In this document: in pieces, positions 35,522 through 44,735 of the stretch
Numbering within the stretch: the first letter of the stretch is position 1
Layout: the number at the start of each line of letters is the position of its first letter
Made by a program: the position numbers and the translations under genes
Source of the DNA: JBAZZQ01 sp041658725
Lineage (GTDB): Bacteria; Planctomycetota; Phycisphaerae; JAAYCJ01
Assembly: GCA_041658725.1 (NCBI GenBank)
Contig: JBAZZQ010000007.1
Coordinates: 1 to 64,000, forward strand
Reading direction: 5' to 3'
DNA: 64,000 bases
Notes under the pieces: model-generated
Told to the model about the DNA's origin: nothing
Database searches by the model: none
The model's input: only the letters and a program-made list of their open reading frames with translations

Positions 35522-37183
35522 ATGTCAAAAGTTGTGCTGGAAGAATCAAAGTTTTCCGTTTTAGGTCCTTTGATCGTTCAGTTACGATTCGAATCGCCTG
35601 ACACACTCCTGGAACAAACCTATCGAGCCGAACACCTGCTTACACTTATCGATCCTTCCAAACAGTATCCTTACGATTTTATCTGTTACAAACTTACGGA
35701 TTATAAACCTCGGGAAAAAGCGAAACCCGAACTTATCGTTGGAAGGGACTTGATCGCCGATCTTGCCACGTTTATTGGCCAGGTTACCCGGCAGATTCCG
35801 GCAAAAGCGGGTTCACTTGCCGAAGCAGCTATTTCGGTCCGGCAGTTGGCTCAAGAAACCGACATTTCCATAAAAACTCTTAAGCGTTGGCAAAAACTGG
35901 GTTTAGCCCAGCGCACCGTTATCGGACTGGACGGCCTTTGCCAGATGTGCATTTTACGGAGCACTTGGCAGTGGTTTATCGGCAAACATGAGCGACTGGT
36001 AACCCGGGCCGCCGCGTTTAGTCGGCTAACCATTAATCAGCGACAATGGGTGATCATCCAAGCCAGAAAGCTGTACCAGACCGAGGGGCTTTCGCGAAAC
36101 CAGATCGAATTGCGGTTGGCCCAGAAAACCAGACGGGCTCGTGAAACGATTCGGTACATTCTTACCGGTTACGACGCGGTAGCTCTACCACACGATCGAA
36201 TTTTCCCCGCCAAAGCCAAATTAAACCCGGAAACCTGCCGGCAAATTTTCGAGATGTTTGTAAAGGGAATCGCTATCGACAAACTGGCGAAAATTTTCTC
36301 AAGAAGCGAATCGACAATTTATCGTGTCATCAATCAGTCTCGGCAAACCGTCTGGCATGATGCCGTGATTGAATATATGTATAGCCCGGAGTTCGATTTA
36401 CCCTCCGCCGAACAGACGATCATGCCCGGTGCGCAGGTCCGTATTGAGATCAAACCCGAAAGCCAGCATCTGCAGACTCTCGACGCGAGTCAGGAACGCG
36501 CGCTATTCCGGGCTTACAACTATTTAAAATGGAAACAGGATCAACTTCGAAAACCGCTGGTCGATAATCCTAAATCTTCCCTTCCTGCTGCCGTCCTTGA
36601 CAAACTGGAAGGCCTTCAGAATGAAGTGGACCAGGTTAAAGACAAGTTGATACTGACCAATCAAGCTCTGGTCATCAGCATCGCCAAACGCCATCTTAAC
36701 AGCAGTCTGACCCTCGATGAACTATTTAGCGAGGGACTCGTTCCTCTTATGAAGGCGGTCGAGAAATTCGATTATACCCGCGGGTTTAAGTTCAGCACTT
36801 ACGCATCATGGGCCATTATGAAGCATTTTGCCCGTATTGTGCCTCTGGCGAATCAGCAGCAACATGAGCTTCTTGGCGATGACGAGCTTGATGCCATTTT
36901 GCCAGGTATGACCGATGTGGACGAAAACGAGGCCTACCAGCGCAGCCAGGCGGTCCAGACCGCACTTGGGCATCTCAACGACCGGGAACGCGGTATTTTG
37001 GAAAATCGTTTCGGATTGAACCGGATTGAGGAGCCGCTGAGTCTTTCTCAACTAGGCAAACGGCTTGGGGTAACCAAAGAACGTGTCCGGCAAATTGAAT
37101 CAAAAGCGATGGATAAACTCCATGATATCCTTAAAGGAAAGCTTTCTTCCGGTGAAGCAAATTCTTCGCTGCGATCAGAATGA
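35522..37183 (+). CDS. Sigma-70 family factor with N-terminal helix-turn-helix extensions
   Basis: A 553-residue unusual sigma factor. The C-terminal 170 residues hold region 2 ('GLVPLMKAVEKFDYTRGFKF', then STYASWAIMK) and region 4 ('LSLSQLGKRLGVTKERVRQI'), with no recognisable region 3. The first 330 residues are not sigma-like. They contain a MerR-style helix-turn-helix near residue 110 ('ISVRQLAQETDISIKTLKRW') and another near 255 ('IAIDKLAKIFSRSESTIYRV'). Region 2.4 lacks the usual WWIRQ and reads SWAIMKHF. I use the ATG at 35522 with GGAG nine bases upstream; ATGs at 35504 and 35516 are alternatives. Promoter specificity cannot be predicted. Confidence 0.75.
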   Translation: MSKVVLEESKFSVLGPLIVQLRFESPDTLLEQTYRAEHLLTLIDPSKQYPYDFICYKLTDYKPREKAKPELIVGRDLIADLATFIGQVTRQIPAKAGSLAEAAISVRQLAQETDISIKTLKRWQKLGLAQRTVIGLDGLCQMCILRSTWQWFIGKHERLVTRAAAFSRLTINQRQWVIIQARKLYQTEGLSRNQIELRLAQKTRRARETIRYILTGYDAVALPHDRIFPAKAKLNPETCRQIFEMFVKGIAIDKLAKIFSRSESTIYRVINQSRQTVWHDAVIEYMYSPEFDLPSAEQTIMPGAQVRIEIKPESQHLQTLDASQERALFRAYNYLKWKQDQLRKPLVDNPKSSLPAAVLDKLEGLQNEVDQVKDKLILTNQALVISIAKRHLNSSLTLDELFSEGLVPLMKAVEKFDYTRGFKFSTYASWAIMKHFARIVPLANQQQHELLGDDELDAILPGMTDVDENEAYQRSQAVQTALGHLNDRERGILENRFGLNRIEEPLSLSQLGKRLGVTKERVRQIESKAMDKLHDILKGKLSSGEANSSLRSE

Positions 37184-37199
37184 CAGGGAAAGAAAAAAT

Positions 37200-37973
37200 C
37201 TAAGGTACAATTCGGGCTTCGGGGATAATCTTTCTTATCTTCACTAAACCTTTGCCGGCTTGGTAATAATCGTTGTACCGTCCGACATAGACACCTTTTA
37301 AGGATCGGCCTTCCGCTGTTGTTATGGGATAGACTTTTGCCGTTACTCCCGCTCTTTTTAATTGGTAGACCCTCGCAAAGGCAGATTGCGCGGTTGAGAA
37401 CGCCCCCACCTGGATCGCATAATAGCCGTAATTCATATTGCGCCGGGCACCTTTTGCCGTTTCAGATTCCGGAAATTCCAGCAGGATGCGGGCATAATAT
37501 TTTTTTCCTTCATCCCATCGTCCTGATCGCTGGGCTGACGATGCCAGCCGGAACAATATCCAATCGCTTGGGCTTAAATGAGGCAGATTTTCCTCCGCCG
37601 CCTTGTAGTGTTGATAAGCAATGTCCCAATCACCCAGTTCGTAAGCAATTGATCCCAGGCAAACATGGGCATTGGCCCTCAAATCCTCACGGTCGGCGAT
37701 TCTTAATGCCCGTTGAAAATCCTGTCCCGCCGTGCTGTGCTTGAGTAGTTTTAACCTGGCAAGCCCGCGAATATAATAGGCCTCGGCAGCGGCTGGATTT
37801 TTCGGGTCCATCGATATCGAACCGGACAAAATTCGCTCGGCGCCGATAAAATTACCCCGCGAATATTGCTTTTGACCCTCACGAATCCCATCCGCCATCT
37901 TTAGATCGACATTGGAACAACCGGATAATATTCCTAAAATCGTCGCAACTATCGCCAGCTTATAAATGTGCAT
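37200..37973 (-). CDS. Lipoprotein with TPR-like repeats and C-terminal SPOR domain
   Basis: A 257-residue outer-envelope lipoprotein. The signal peptide ends in the lipobox ILSGC. Four TPR-like helix pairs (about residues 30-170) follow, and the C-terminal 75 residues form a SPOR domain ('YAIQVGAFSTAQSAFARVYQ'). SPOR domains bind denuded peptidoglycan at division sites. The ATG at 37973 is only a few bases after a well-formed -10 box (37980-37985), so the message may be leaderless; longer starts at 38003 and 38024 would overlap the promoter. Confidence 0.75.
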   Translation of the reverse strand: MHIYKLAIVATILGILSGCSNVDLKMADGIREGQKQYSRGNFIGAERILSGSISMDPKNPAAAEAYYIRGLARLKLLKHSTAGQDFQRALRIADREDLRANAHVCLGSIAYELGDWDIAYQHYKAAEENLPHLSPSDWILFRLASSAQRSGRWDEGKKYYARILLEFPESETAKGARRNMNYGYYAIQVGAFSTAQSAFARVYQLKRAGVTAKVYPITTAEGRSLKGVYVGRYNDYYQAGKGLVKIRKIIPEARIVP

Positions 37974-37979
37974 GTCATT

Positions 37980-38008
37980 ACAATAAAACTTGAACAAATC
38001 CATGTCAA
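37980..38008 (-). promoter_or_regulatory. Sigma-70-type promoter for the SPOR lipoprotein
   Basis: Read on the minus strand, TTGACA (38003-38008) and TATTGT (37980-37985) are separated by 17 bp. The -10 box ends only seven bases before the chosen start codon. Confidence 0.55.
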
Positions 38009-38024
38009 TACAATAAGAGAACAC

Positions 38025-38801
38025 TCACCTGCGTTTTTTCGCGGAGCGAAGCCGGGGCGGCGTTAGGGCATTTCCATTAAATTCTCCACGCGTGCGACCA
38101 AGCCGCGGCATATGTTTGTATTGTTTCCCCGCATTCTTTTGAATAAAATCCGCCGCCGCCCGGATATCGTCCGTAATTTCAAACAATAATAAATCTTCGC
38201 CATCCACCGTGTTATATTGTTTCAAAAGCTTTTCTTCAATCCAGTCACGCACACCGGACCAGTATTCGCTGCCGATGCAAACCACCGGGAATCTTGGGGA
38301 CTTTCGCGTCTGAATCAGCGTCAAGGCTTCAAAAAATTCATCCAGCGTCCCAAACCCGCCCGGAAAGCAGACCAGCGCTCCCGCATACTTGACGAACATC
38401 ATCTTCCGAGCAAAAAAGTAATGAAAATCCAATGAAACATTCTGATAAGGATTCGGCTTCTGCTCATCGGGAAGATGAATATTCAAACCTACGCTGATCC
38501 CATTGGCTTGAATTGCCCCGCGATTCGCCGCCTCCATGATCCCCGGACCGCCTCCGGTAATGATCGTAAATTTCCGTTTGACCAGCTCGCCCGCCAATTT
38601 CTGCGCCTTTTGGTAGTACGGATCCTCCGGCTTTGTCCGGGCCGAGCCAAAGATGCTCACCGCCCTGCCGACCTTGCTCATCGTCTCGAAACCTTCCACA
38701 AATTCCGCCATGATACGGAACACACGCCACAAGTCTTCGTAAGAAGAACCTTGTTCCTGCCGTATCTTATCGATCCCTGTCATTTTGCCGTTTGCGTTCA
38801 T
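38025..38801 (-). CDS. LOG family (TIGR00730) nucleotide-binding protein
   Basis: A 258-residue Rossmann-fold protein of the LOG family. Known LOG enzymes cleave cytokinin ribotides or purine/pyrimidine nucleotides at the N-glycosidic bond. The motifs GGGPGIMEAANRG and PGGFGTLDEFFEALT contain the catalytic Arg and Glu. The basic C-terminal tail (RSAKKRR) is variable in the family. AGGA nine bases upstream supports the ATG. It precedes the SPOR lipoprotein gene in the same direction, 51 bases away, although that gene has its own promoter. Confidence 0.85.
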   Translation of the reverse strand: MNANGKMTGIDKIRQEQGSSYEDLWRVFRIMAEFVEGFETMSKVGRAVSIFGSARTKPEDPYYQKAQKLAGELVKRKFTIITGGGPGIMEAANRGAIQANGISVGLNIHLPDEQKPNPYQNVSLDFHYFFARKMMFVKYAGALVCFPGGFGTLDEFFEALTLIQTRKSPRFPVVCIGSEYWSGVRDWIEEKLLKQYNTVDGEDLLLFEITDDIRAAADFIQKNAGKQYKHMPRLGRTRGEFNGNALTPPRLRSAKKRR

Positions 38802-38822
38802 AAGTCCATCCTAGTTATAGCA

Positions 38823-38985
38823 GTAACCGTTCAGGCCTCGGTCCTATTCCGTCATTATTCTCTCTGGTTCGTCATCGTCCGGCTTGACCGGACGATCCAG
38901 TTCTCTTTTTTCGTGCCCGAAAGGGCACACCCTGGATCATCCGGTCAAGCCGGATGATGACAATGAGGGTGGACTGAACAGTTAC
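38823..38985. mobile_element. Small non-autonomous element, GTAACCGTTCAGGCC ends (copy B, 163 bp)
   Basis: The left end GTAACCGTTCAGGCC (38823-38837) and right end GGACTGAACAGTTAC (38971-38985) are inverted. The cargo is a long palindrome, 'gtcatcgtccggcttgaccg' against 'cggtcaagccggatgatgac', with an inner hairpin cgtgcccgaaagggcacac. No clear target duplication is seen for this copy. Confidence 0.65.
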
Positions 38986-39110
38986 AATATAATCTTATCG
39001 GCCAAAATAGTCTATCCGTTTGAAAAAGGATTGCATTATTTTCTTATCATCTTTATGATTACACCCTCACTGTTTTTTTTATCAGTGCCAATTTAATTAC
39101 GGAGGAAAGA

Positions 39111-40406
39111 ATGGTTTCACGTGAAATAAAAGTTACCGCCACCGCCAATCCTACGGAAAGTTTCATCAATGACCCCGCCATCCAGGATATCTTCGCCCGC
39201 GAACTGGACCGGCAGATTTATTGCATCAATCTGATCGCGTCAGAAAATTATGCCTCGCGGGCCGTCCTGGAGGCCACAGGTTCCATCTTTACCAACAAAT
39301 ACGCCGAAGGCTATCCAGGAAAACGTTATTACGGTGGATGCCGTCAAATGGACGAGATCGAACAATTGGCCATCGACCGAACAAAAACCCTCTTCGGCGC
39401 AGGTTTCGCCAACGTGCAAGCCCATTCCGGCAGCCAGGCCAATACCTCGGTCTATCTCGCTGTCCTGAACGCCGGGGATACAATCCTCTCGCTGGACCTG
39501 GCACACGGCGGGCATCTTACACACGGATTAAAAGTAAACATCTCAGGCAAGTTATACCATATCGTTCATTACGGTGTGGATCAACAAACGCAGCGGCTGG
39601 ACTATAAGCACATTGAACAACTCGCCAAAGAGTGCAAACCCAAGCTCATTATCACCGGCGCCTCTGCCTATCCTCGCACAATCGATTTTAACGCCTTTGC
39701 CGAAATCGCTAAATCCGTCGGCGCCCATTTAATGTGCGATATTGCCCACATCGCCGGTCTGATCGTCGCCGATTTGCACCCAAATCCCATGCCCGTAAGC
39801 ACTTTTGTCACGTCAACCACACACAAAACCCTCCGCGGACCCCGTGGCGGTCTGGTCATGACCAATGCTCCTGACTTGGCCAAGGCCGTCGACGTCGCCA
39901 TCTTCCCAGGAACACAGGGTGGACCACTAATGAACACCATCGCCGCAAAGGCCGTCGCCTTCGGTGAAGCATTAACTCCCGAATTCAAAATCTACCAGAA
40001 ACGAATCGTCGATAATGCCGCCGTTCTCGCCGACTCTCTGACCAATCTCGGATATCGTCTGGTCACCGGCGGAACCGATAATCACCTTATGCTGGTTGAT
40101 CTGCGTGCTAATTTCCCCGATTTAACCGGAATCGAGGCCCAGGTCCGCCTGGAGGCTGCCAATATCATCGTCAATAAAAACATGATCCCCTTCGATCAGC
40201 GAAAACCCACACAGACCTCCGGTATTCGCATCGGAACCCCTGCCGTCTCCACCCGCGGCATGAACGGCGATCATATCCGGCAAATCGCAAAATGGATCGA
40301 CCAGGTTCTTAAAATGGACGACTTATCCGCTATTGAAAAAAACATAAAACCAGCGATAAGAGAATTTTGCGGGAGTTTTCCAATTTATCCGGACATGGTT
40401 AAATGA
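39111..40406 (+). CDS. glyA: Serine hydroxymethyltransferase
   Basis: A 431-residue PLP enzyme that converts serine and tetrahydrofolate to glycine and methylene-tetrahydrofolate. Recognisable blocks are 'NLIASENYASRAVLEATGS', 'NKYAEGYPGKRYYGGCRQMD', the lysine loop 'TSTTHKTLRGPRGGLVM' with the PLP Lys, and 'KNMIPFDQRKPTQTSGIRIG'. GGAGG five bases before the ATG sets the start. Its first six codons coincide with a parS-like palindrome. The stop overlaps the next gene by four bases. Confidence 0.95.
   Translation: MVSREIKVTATANPTESFINDPAIQDIFARELDRQIYCINLIASENYASRAVLEATGSIFTNKYAEGYPGKRYYGGCRQMDEIEQLAIDRTKTLFGAGFANVQAHSGSQANTSVYLAVLNAGDTILSLDLAHGGHLTHGLKVNISGKLYHIVHYGVDQQTQRLDYKHIEQLAKECKPKLIITGASAYPRTIDFNAFAEIAKSVGAHLMCDIAHIAGLIVADLHPNPMPVSTFVTSTTHKTLRGPRGGLVMTNAPDLAKAVDVAIFPGTQGGPLMNTIAAKAVAFGEALTPEFKIYQKRIVDNAAVLADSLTNLGYRLVTGGTDNHLMLVDLRANFPDLTGIEAQVRLEAANIIVNKNMIPFDQRKPTQTSGIRIGTPAVSTRGMNGDHIRQIAKWIDQVLKMDDLSAIEKNIKPAIREFCGSFPIYPDMVK
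39113..39128. promoter_or_regulatory. parS-like centromere site within the glyA start
   Basis: The 16-mer matches the bacterial parS consensus TGTTTCACGTGAAACA at 14 of 16 positions, including the full GTTTCACGTGAAA core. It covers codons 1-6 of glyA, 2.3 kb from dnaA. ParB is encoded at 7.7 kb in this window. Confidence 0.7.
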
Positions 40407-40993
40407 AAAACGTGTTTTCGTGTATGGTTTTATTTGCCGCGATATTGACCGGCTGCACTGGAAATCTGCAATCTTCCTTTGTCAGCGCCAATATGGCCAA
40501 TATCGCGGTTCAGCCGACCGATGCCCGGATCGTACAGTTAAATTGCTCCGAATGTTACTGGTGGGCGGACCAGGACAATCACCTCAACATCGCCGGCAAA
40601 GGCATTCAAAAATCAATAATCCACTCCCGATATGATCAGGAATTTTACATTTCCTTCACCGTGGACGAACCGTCCCAGGGTGTTGGTAAAAATTATCAGT
40701 TAAGCGCAAACACAACTCGCGGGTTTCTCAAGAGCGGAGGAAGTCTTTACCGCTTTCGCGGCACTTACGGTATTTTGGGTATCGAAAATCAAAAATCCTG
40801 CCGTCTGACCGGAGCCTACCGCACCCACATCAGTCTGAATATGGCTCAAATTTTCGGCGGATGGTCCACACCCGTGTCTTTTCTGATTTTTGGCACCCTG
40901 ACCGCCGTTCCGGATGCTCAAAACAAAGGGAAATCCTTCCTCAAAAAAACCGAAGAAGAAGGATATGAGCGAAAGAAAATGACTAAATCCTAA
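40403..40993 (+). CDS. Hypothetical lipoprotein, 196 aa
   Basis: The signal peptide ends with a lipobox (ILTGC, about residue 18), so the protein is a membrane-tethered lipoprotein. The mature part is beta-rich with three aromatic residues in 'CSECYWWADQDNHLNIAGKG'. I do not recognise the family. The start overlaps the glyA stop (ATGA), implying coupled translation. The last codons (KKMTKS) are contributed by a repeat-family hairpin that begins at 40981. Confidence 0.6.
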   Translation: MKNVFSCMVLFAAILTGCTGNLQSSFVSANMANIAVQPTDARIVQLNCSECYWWADQDNHLNIAGKGIQKSIIHSRYDQEFYISFTVDEPSQGVGKNYQLSANTTRGFLKSGGSLYRFRGTYGILGIENQKSCRLTGAYRTHISLNMAQIFGGWSTPVSFLIFGTLTAVPDAQNKGKSFLKKTEEEGYERKKMTKS

Positions 40994-41060
40994 TGTCTAA
41001 TGACTAAAAAGAATGCTCATTAGACATTAGACATTAGTCATTAGGATTTAGTCATTTATT
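40981..41060. terminator. Long nested hairpin after the glyA transcript
   Basis: GACTAAATCCTAATG (40981-40995) pairs with CATTAGGATTTAGTC (41039-41053), and TGTCTAATGA pairs inside with TCATTAGACA. A T-rich tail follows. It belongs to the 'TTAGGATTTAGTCATT' repeat family and overlaps the end of the preceding gene. Confidence 0.6.
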
Positions 41061-41384
41061 TCCGCATCCTGTTAGTAGATTGTTAAGGGAAAGTGAGAAA
41101 TATTTTTTTTTGTGATGTAACTTCTTACACACCGTATAGCTACCGACTTGTTGAGAAATTTTTAAAAATCTTTTGATTGACGCACGCCCAATTCAATGCT
41201 AAATTCTGCCTCACACATATAGTTCATTTGTGATCGTTGGACTTGAGATCAAAAGAATTATTCAGACTTTCCGGAGGTGCTGTCAGGAGGACGGTATATC
41301 GGTGAACGGATTCGCTTACGATTTCGGGAGCGTATGTCGATAGATGGATGGTCGGCAGTTTCGAATACAGCGGAGGTTGCATCG
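41061..41384 (+). promoter_or_regulatory. AT-rich region before dnaA, candidate origin and promoter
   Basis: This 320-bp stretch holds an AT-rich block (about 41095-41180). A promoter-like pair TTGACG (41177-41182) and TAAATT (41200-41205) has 17-bp spacing, and GGAGG lies just before the dnaA start. I found no cluster of TTATCCACA boxes; single near matches such as TTTTCCACA (41690) and TTATCCACG (about 41846) occur inside dnaA. An origin here is possible because dnaA and a parS-like site are close. Confidence 0.35.
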
Positions 41385-42764
41385 ATGACTTTGGCGTGCC
41401 CCACGGCGAATGCCGTTCAAGAAATAGAGCGTAATTTACAGGACCGTATTGGACCGCGGCGATTCCAGCTGTGGTTCAGAAATTCATCCTCTCTCCATTT
41501 TGATGGCCGGCAGGTGCTGGTAAAAGTACTGAACAATTTCATCGGTGGATGGATTGAAAACCACTTTTCCGACCACCTTCGTGCCGCCGCACAGGAAACA
41601 TTGCAGCAGGAAGTTCAAATCGCATACCAGGTAACCACCGATCCGGGAAAATCTGACGAAAAAAATGGATCGCCGGAAAAAAAAGAAACTTTTCCACACC
41701 AGAACATCATCGCGCCCACCAAACTCCGACGAAAACTTCGCAACAGCCTGGATAGTTTCATCGTCGGAACCGGAAACGAACTCGCCTACAGCACCATCAA
41801 CTCCGTGGCCGACAAAGTCATCAGCCCGTTTAATCCACTTTTTATCCACGGTGGATGCGGGTTAGGTAAAACTCACCTGCTCCAGGGGTTATGCAACGCA
41901 CTCTCCGAACGCCATCCCAACGTCGGTTGGCATTACATCAGCGGAGAGGAATTCACCAATCAGTTCATCGTCGCCATCAAATCCAGCTCTCTCGATGCCT
42001 TTCGAAGACAATACCGAAACGTCGATGTCCTGGTGATCGACGACGTGCATTTCCTGGCCAACAAACGGGCGACCCAGGAAGAATTCCTGCATACCTTCAA
42101 CGCGATCAACGCAGCCGGTAAACAGGTCGTCATGGCTTCGGACGCCCATCCCAAATCCATCGACCAGCTTCATAATTCCCTGGTCGATCGATTCATCAGC
42201 GGAATGGTCGTCCAGATCGACTTGCCCGATCAACCCACGCGGGCAAAAATCATCGAAACCCGGGCCGCCCAGCTCGGTCATGATCTTCCCGATCCCGTAA
42301 TCCAACTCATCGCCGAACGAATTAACGGCAATATTCGTGAGCTGGAAGGCGCGATCCTGAAATTATTCGCCTACGCCTCACTCTGCAACAAACCGATCGG
42401 CATGGACATCGCCGAAAAGGTCGTCCGCGAATATGGCCGTCTGGATCGGGTCGAAATTCGCATCAGTCTGATCGAACGCAAAGTCGCCGAATACTTCAAC
42501 ATCAACGTCAGCGACATCCGCAGTGCCAAGCGGACCCGCAATTTCGCCCTCGCACGAGCCATCGCCATGTATCTGGCTCGAAAGCACACCACTTTGAGTT
42601 TTCCGGAAATCGGAAAATATATGGGTAACAAAAACCATTCCACGGTCATCCTGGCTTGCCAGAAAATCGAACAACTTCTGAATTTAAACCAGGAAGTTTC
42701 ATGGGACACTCACACCGCCAAACTAACCAGCGTAATTGCCGATCTTGAACAACTCCTAAAATGA
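41385..42764 (+). CDS. dnaA: Chromosomal replication initiator DnaA
   Basis: A 459-residue initiator ATPase that opens oriC. Domain I ('AVQEIERNLQDRIGPRRFQL', then WFRNS), a short linker, the AAA+ domain (Walker A HGGCGLGKTHLL, Walker B VLVIDDVHFL, sensor 'MASDAHPKSIDQL') and domain IV with 'AKRTRNFALARAIAMYLARK' and GNKNHSTVILA are all intact. GGAGG eight bases before the ATG at 41385 decides the start; longer readings from 41277 or 41334 have poor sites. dnaN, recF and gyrB are not adjacent, as is common in planctomycetes. The stop overlaps rdgB by four bases. Confidence 0.95.
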   Translation: MTLACPTANAVQEIERNLQDRIGPRRFQLWFRNSSSLHFDGRQVLVKVLNNFIGGWIENHFSDHLRAAAQETLQQEVQIAYQVTTDPGKSDEKNGSPEKKETFPHQNIIAPTKLRRKLRNSLDSFIVGTGNELAYSTINSVADKVISPFNPLFIHGGCGLGKTHLLQGLCNALSERHPNVGWHYISGEEFTNQFIVAIKSSSLDAFRRQYRNVDVLVIDDVHFLANKRATQEEFLHTFNAINAAGKQVVMASDAHPKSIDQLHNSLVDRFISGMVVQIDLPDQPTRAKIIETRAAQLGHDLPDPVIQLIAERINGNIRELEGAILKLFAYASLCNKPIGMDIAEKVVREYGRLDRVEIRISLIERKVAEYFNINVSDIRSAKRTRNFALARAIAMYLARKHTTLSFPEIGKYMGNKNHSTVILACQKIEQLLNLNQEVSWDTHTAKLTSVIADLEQLLK

Positions 42765-43387
42765 AAGAAAAAACGCAATCCATGCTTCTGATCGCCACCG
42801 GCAACAAGGGGAAATTCACCGAAATCGCCGCCGAGCTTTCCAATCTGGGAATCAAATACATTTCCCTCGCCGATTTACCCAAAATTCCAGAGTGCGAGGA
42901 AACCGGGCAAACCTTCGAAGACAACGCCATCCAAAAAGCCAGATATTACGCCACGCATTTTAATGTCCTAACCATCGCCGACGATTCGGGTCTCGAAGTT
43001 GACGCCCTGGACGGCAACCCCGGTGTCATGTCCGCCCGATACGCCGGAACCCCCTGCAACGACCAAGCCAATAACGCCAAACTCATAAAAGAGCTTACCG
43101 GCGTTGCCCATGAAAAACGAACCGCACGATTCCGCTGCGTCATGGCACTGGTCGATCCCGGCGGCAACCTCATCGGAACCACTCAGGGCGCAATCGAAGG
43201 AATTATTATCGACACCCCACGAGGGCAAAACGGTTTCGGTTACGACCCCTATTTCTTTGTCCCACAGTTAAGCAAAACCACCGCCGAAATCACCCGCGAG
43301 GAAAAAAACAAAATTTCCCACCGCGGTCAGGCTACCCGAAAAATGCACGACCGCCTGAAAAACTGGAAGTTGAAAGTTGGAAATTAG
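42761..43387 (+). CDS. rdgB: XTP/dITP diphosphatase (RdgB/HAM1 family)
   Basis: A 208-residue housekeeping pyrophosphatase that hydrolyses non-canonical purine nucleotides such as ITP, dITP and XTP. The opening 'LLIATGNKGKFTEIAAEL', the metal-binding 'ADDSGLEVDALDGNPGVMSA' and the base-recognition 'GFGYDPYFFVP' with 'KISHRGQA' are all present. The ATG at 42761 overlaps the dnaA stop; an ATG at 42782 is an alternative that starts nearer the conserved block. The last residues (WKLKVGN) may be extra. Confidence 0.92.
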   Translation: MKEKTQSMLLIATGNKGKFTEIAAELSNLGIKYISLADLPKIPECEETGQTFEDNAIQKARYYATHFNVLTIADDSGLEVDALDGNPGVMSARYAGTPCNDQANNAKLIKELTGVAHEKRTARFRCVMALVDPGGNLIGTTQGAIEGIIIDTPRGQNGFGYDPYFFVPQLSKTTAEITREEKNKISHRGQATRKMHDRLKNWKLKVGN

Positions 43388-43413
43388 AATCTGGATGCTG
43401 GATACTACTCTGC

Positions 43414-44589
43414 CTACTCCCTCACCTGGCGCACCTTAACAAATTTCCCGGTTTCCGCCGATTCCTTAGCCGCCAGGCAACTGTAAACACTCGCCAAGCC
43501 CGTTTCGATCGGTGTACGTGACTTGCCCGTGCCCCGAATCACATCAAAAAAATCATTGGCCAATTCCAAATCACCCCCGAAATGGCTCATCCCACCGTCC
43601 GCTTTGATCGTATCGGTAAATGGGTCATGATGCCTTACATACTGCATCTGGTTCTTAAACCAGTCAAAGTTGAGCGTCCCATGATACCCGCTGATCGTCG
43701 CCCCGCGAGTTCCCGCGTCACGGCGGGAATAAAATACCTGCGTGTAAACCCCATGAACCCCGGACGCAAATTCCAGAAGCGCGCTCGATGAATCTTCGTT
43801 CATTCCCGTTTCCGGCGACCCGCAGTCTACACCAAACATACAACAGTGGTCCTCCAGCACTCCGCCGGACATATTGCGCTTGCGATTCTGCGGACTTTCC
43901 AAACACGTTTCCATCTGGCGGCATTGTGAGCATTTCAGTTTTGCTTTTTTCTTACCCCCAAACACTCGCCCGTAGGTTCCCATCGCCCCCACGCGGACAA
44001 TCGGGCTGGCCATCAAGAAACTCAGATAATCAAAATCATGCGTCGCCTTCTGCAAAAATAATCCCTGAGTCGAGCTGAAGTCGCGATAAAAATTATCGAA
44101 ATAAACCGTTCCATAAGGCACATAATTCACCCCCAGAATATGTTCCGGACTCCCTACCGCCCCGTTTTCAATATATTTCTTGGCCAGAAGACACAACGGC
44201 GATACCCGCAGCGGAAAACTCACCACCACTTTGCATTTGGATTTCTCGAACGCCTTTTCCAACGTCGTCGCCTGTTTCATCGACGTCGCCACCGGTTTTT
44301 CCAGCCACAACGGCAAATCATATTTTGCCGCCTCGACCGCATAAGGAGTATGTAAATTGCATCGCGTCCCGATCGCCAGCGCATCCAACCGGCCCCTGGA
44401 GACCATTTCCTTGAGATTCTTATAAAAAAACACGTCTGTCTTATCGCAATCCGCCAGCCGGTTGCGTGCGCCCGCCTCATCAGGATCTACCACCCCCACC
44501 ACCCGGACATCAGACGCGACTTCTCGCAAACAACTATGAATCACTCCATGTATCCGAGCACCATAACCAACTACACCCATGCGTATCAT
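43414..44589 (-). CDS. Gfo/Idh/MocA family NAD(P)-dependent oxidoreductase
   Basis: A 391-residue sugar-dehydrogenase-like protein. The N-terminal Rossmann fold begins 'GVVGYGARIHGVIHSCL'; the catalytic-type 'LWLEKPVATSMKQA' holds the conserved EKP. The C-terminal substrate domain follows, with an insertion containing 'CSQCRQMETC' and CCMFGVDC that could bind zinc or an iron-sulfur cluster. Such proteins oxidise sugars or inositols; the substrate is unknown. AAGGAG lies six bases before the ATG. The gene is convergent with rdgB and divergent from queD. Confidence 0.82.
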   Translation of the reverse strand: MIRMGVVGYGARIHGVIHSCLREVASDVRVVGVVDPDEAGARNRLADCDKTDVFFYKNLKEMVSRGRLDALAIGTRCNLHTPYAVEAAKYDLPLWLEKPVATSMKQATTLEKAFEKSKCKVVVSFPLRVSPLCLLAKKYIENGAVGSPEHILGVNYVPYGTVYFDNFYRDFSSTQGLFLQKATHDFDYLSFLMASPIVRVGAMGTYGRVFGGKKKAKLKCSQCRQMETCLESPQNRKRNMSGGVLEDHCCMFGVDCGSPETGMNEDSSSALLEFASGVHGVYTQVFYSRRDAGTRGATISGYHGTLNFDWFKNQMQYVRHHDPFTDTIKADGGMSHFGGDLELANDFFDVIRGTGKSRTPIETGLASVYSCLAAKESAETGKFVKVRQVRE

Positions 44590-44735
44590 TGAAAGCTCCT
44601 TCGGTAATACAAAAATTTCAAGCTTTGAAAAACAATCCCGTAATTAAATCAGGATAAAATCCCAAAGTCAACGTTGCGACTTCGTCATCTTCGGAATAAA
44701 ATGGTATTAGTCATTTATAGGCATCCTTTTAAAAA

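Noticed and set aside
41061..41384. Firm assignment of oriC before dnaA
   Set aside because: No cluster of DnaA boxes could be read; only AT-richness and gene context support it, so it is given low confidence.
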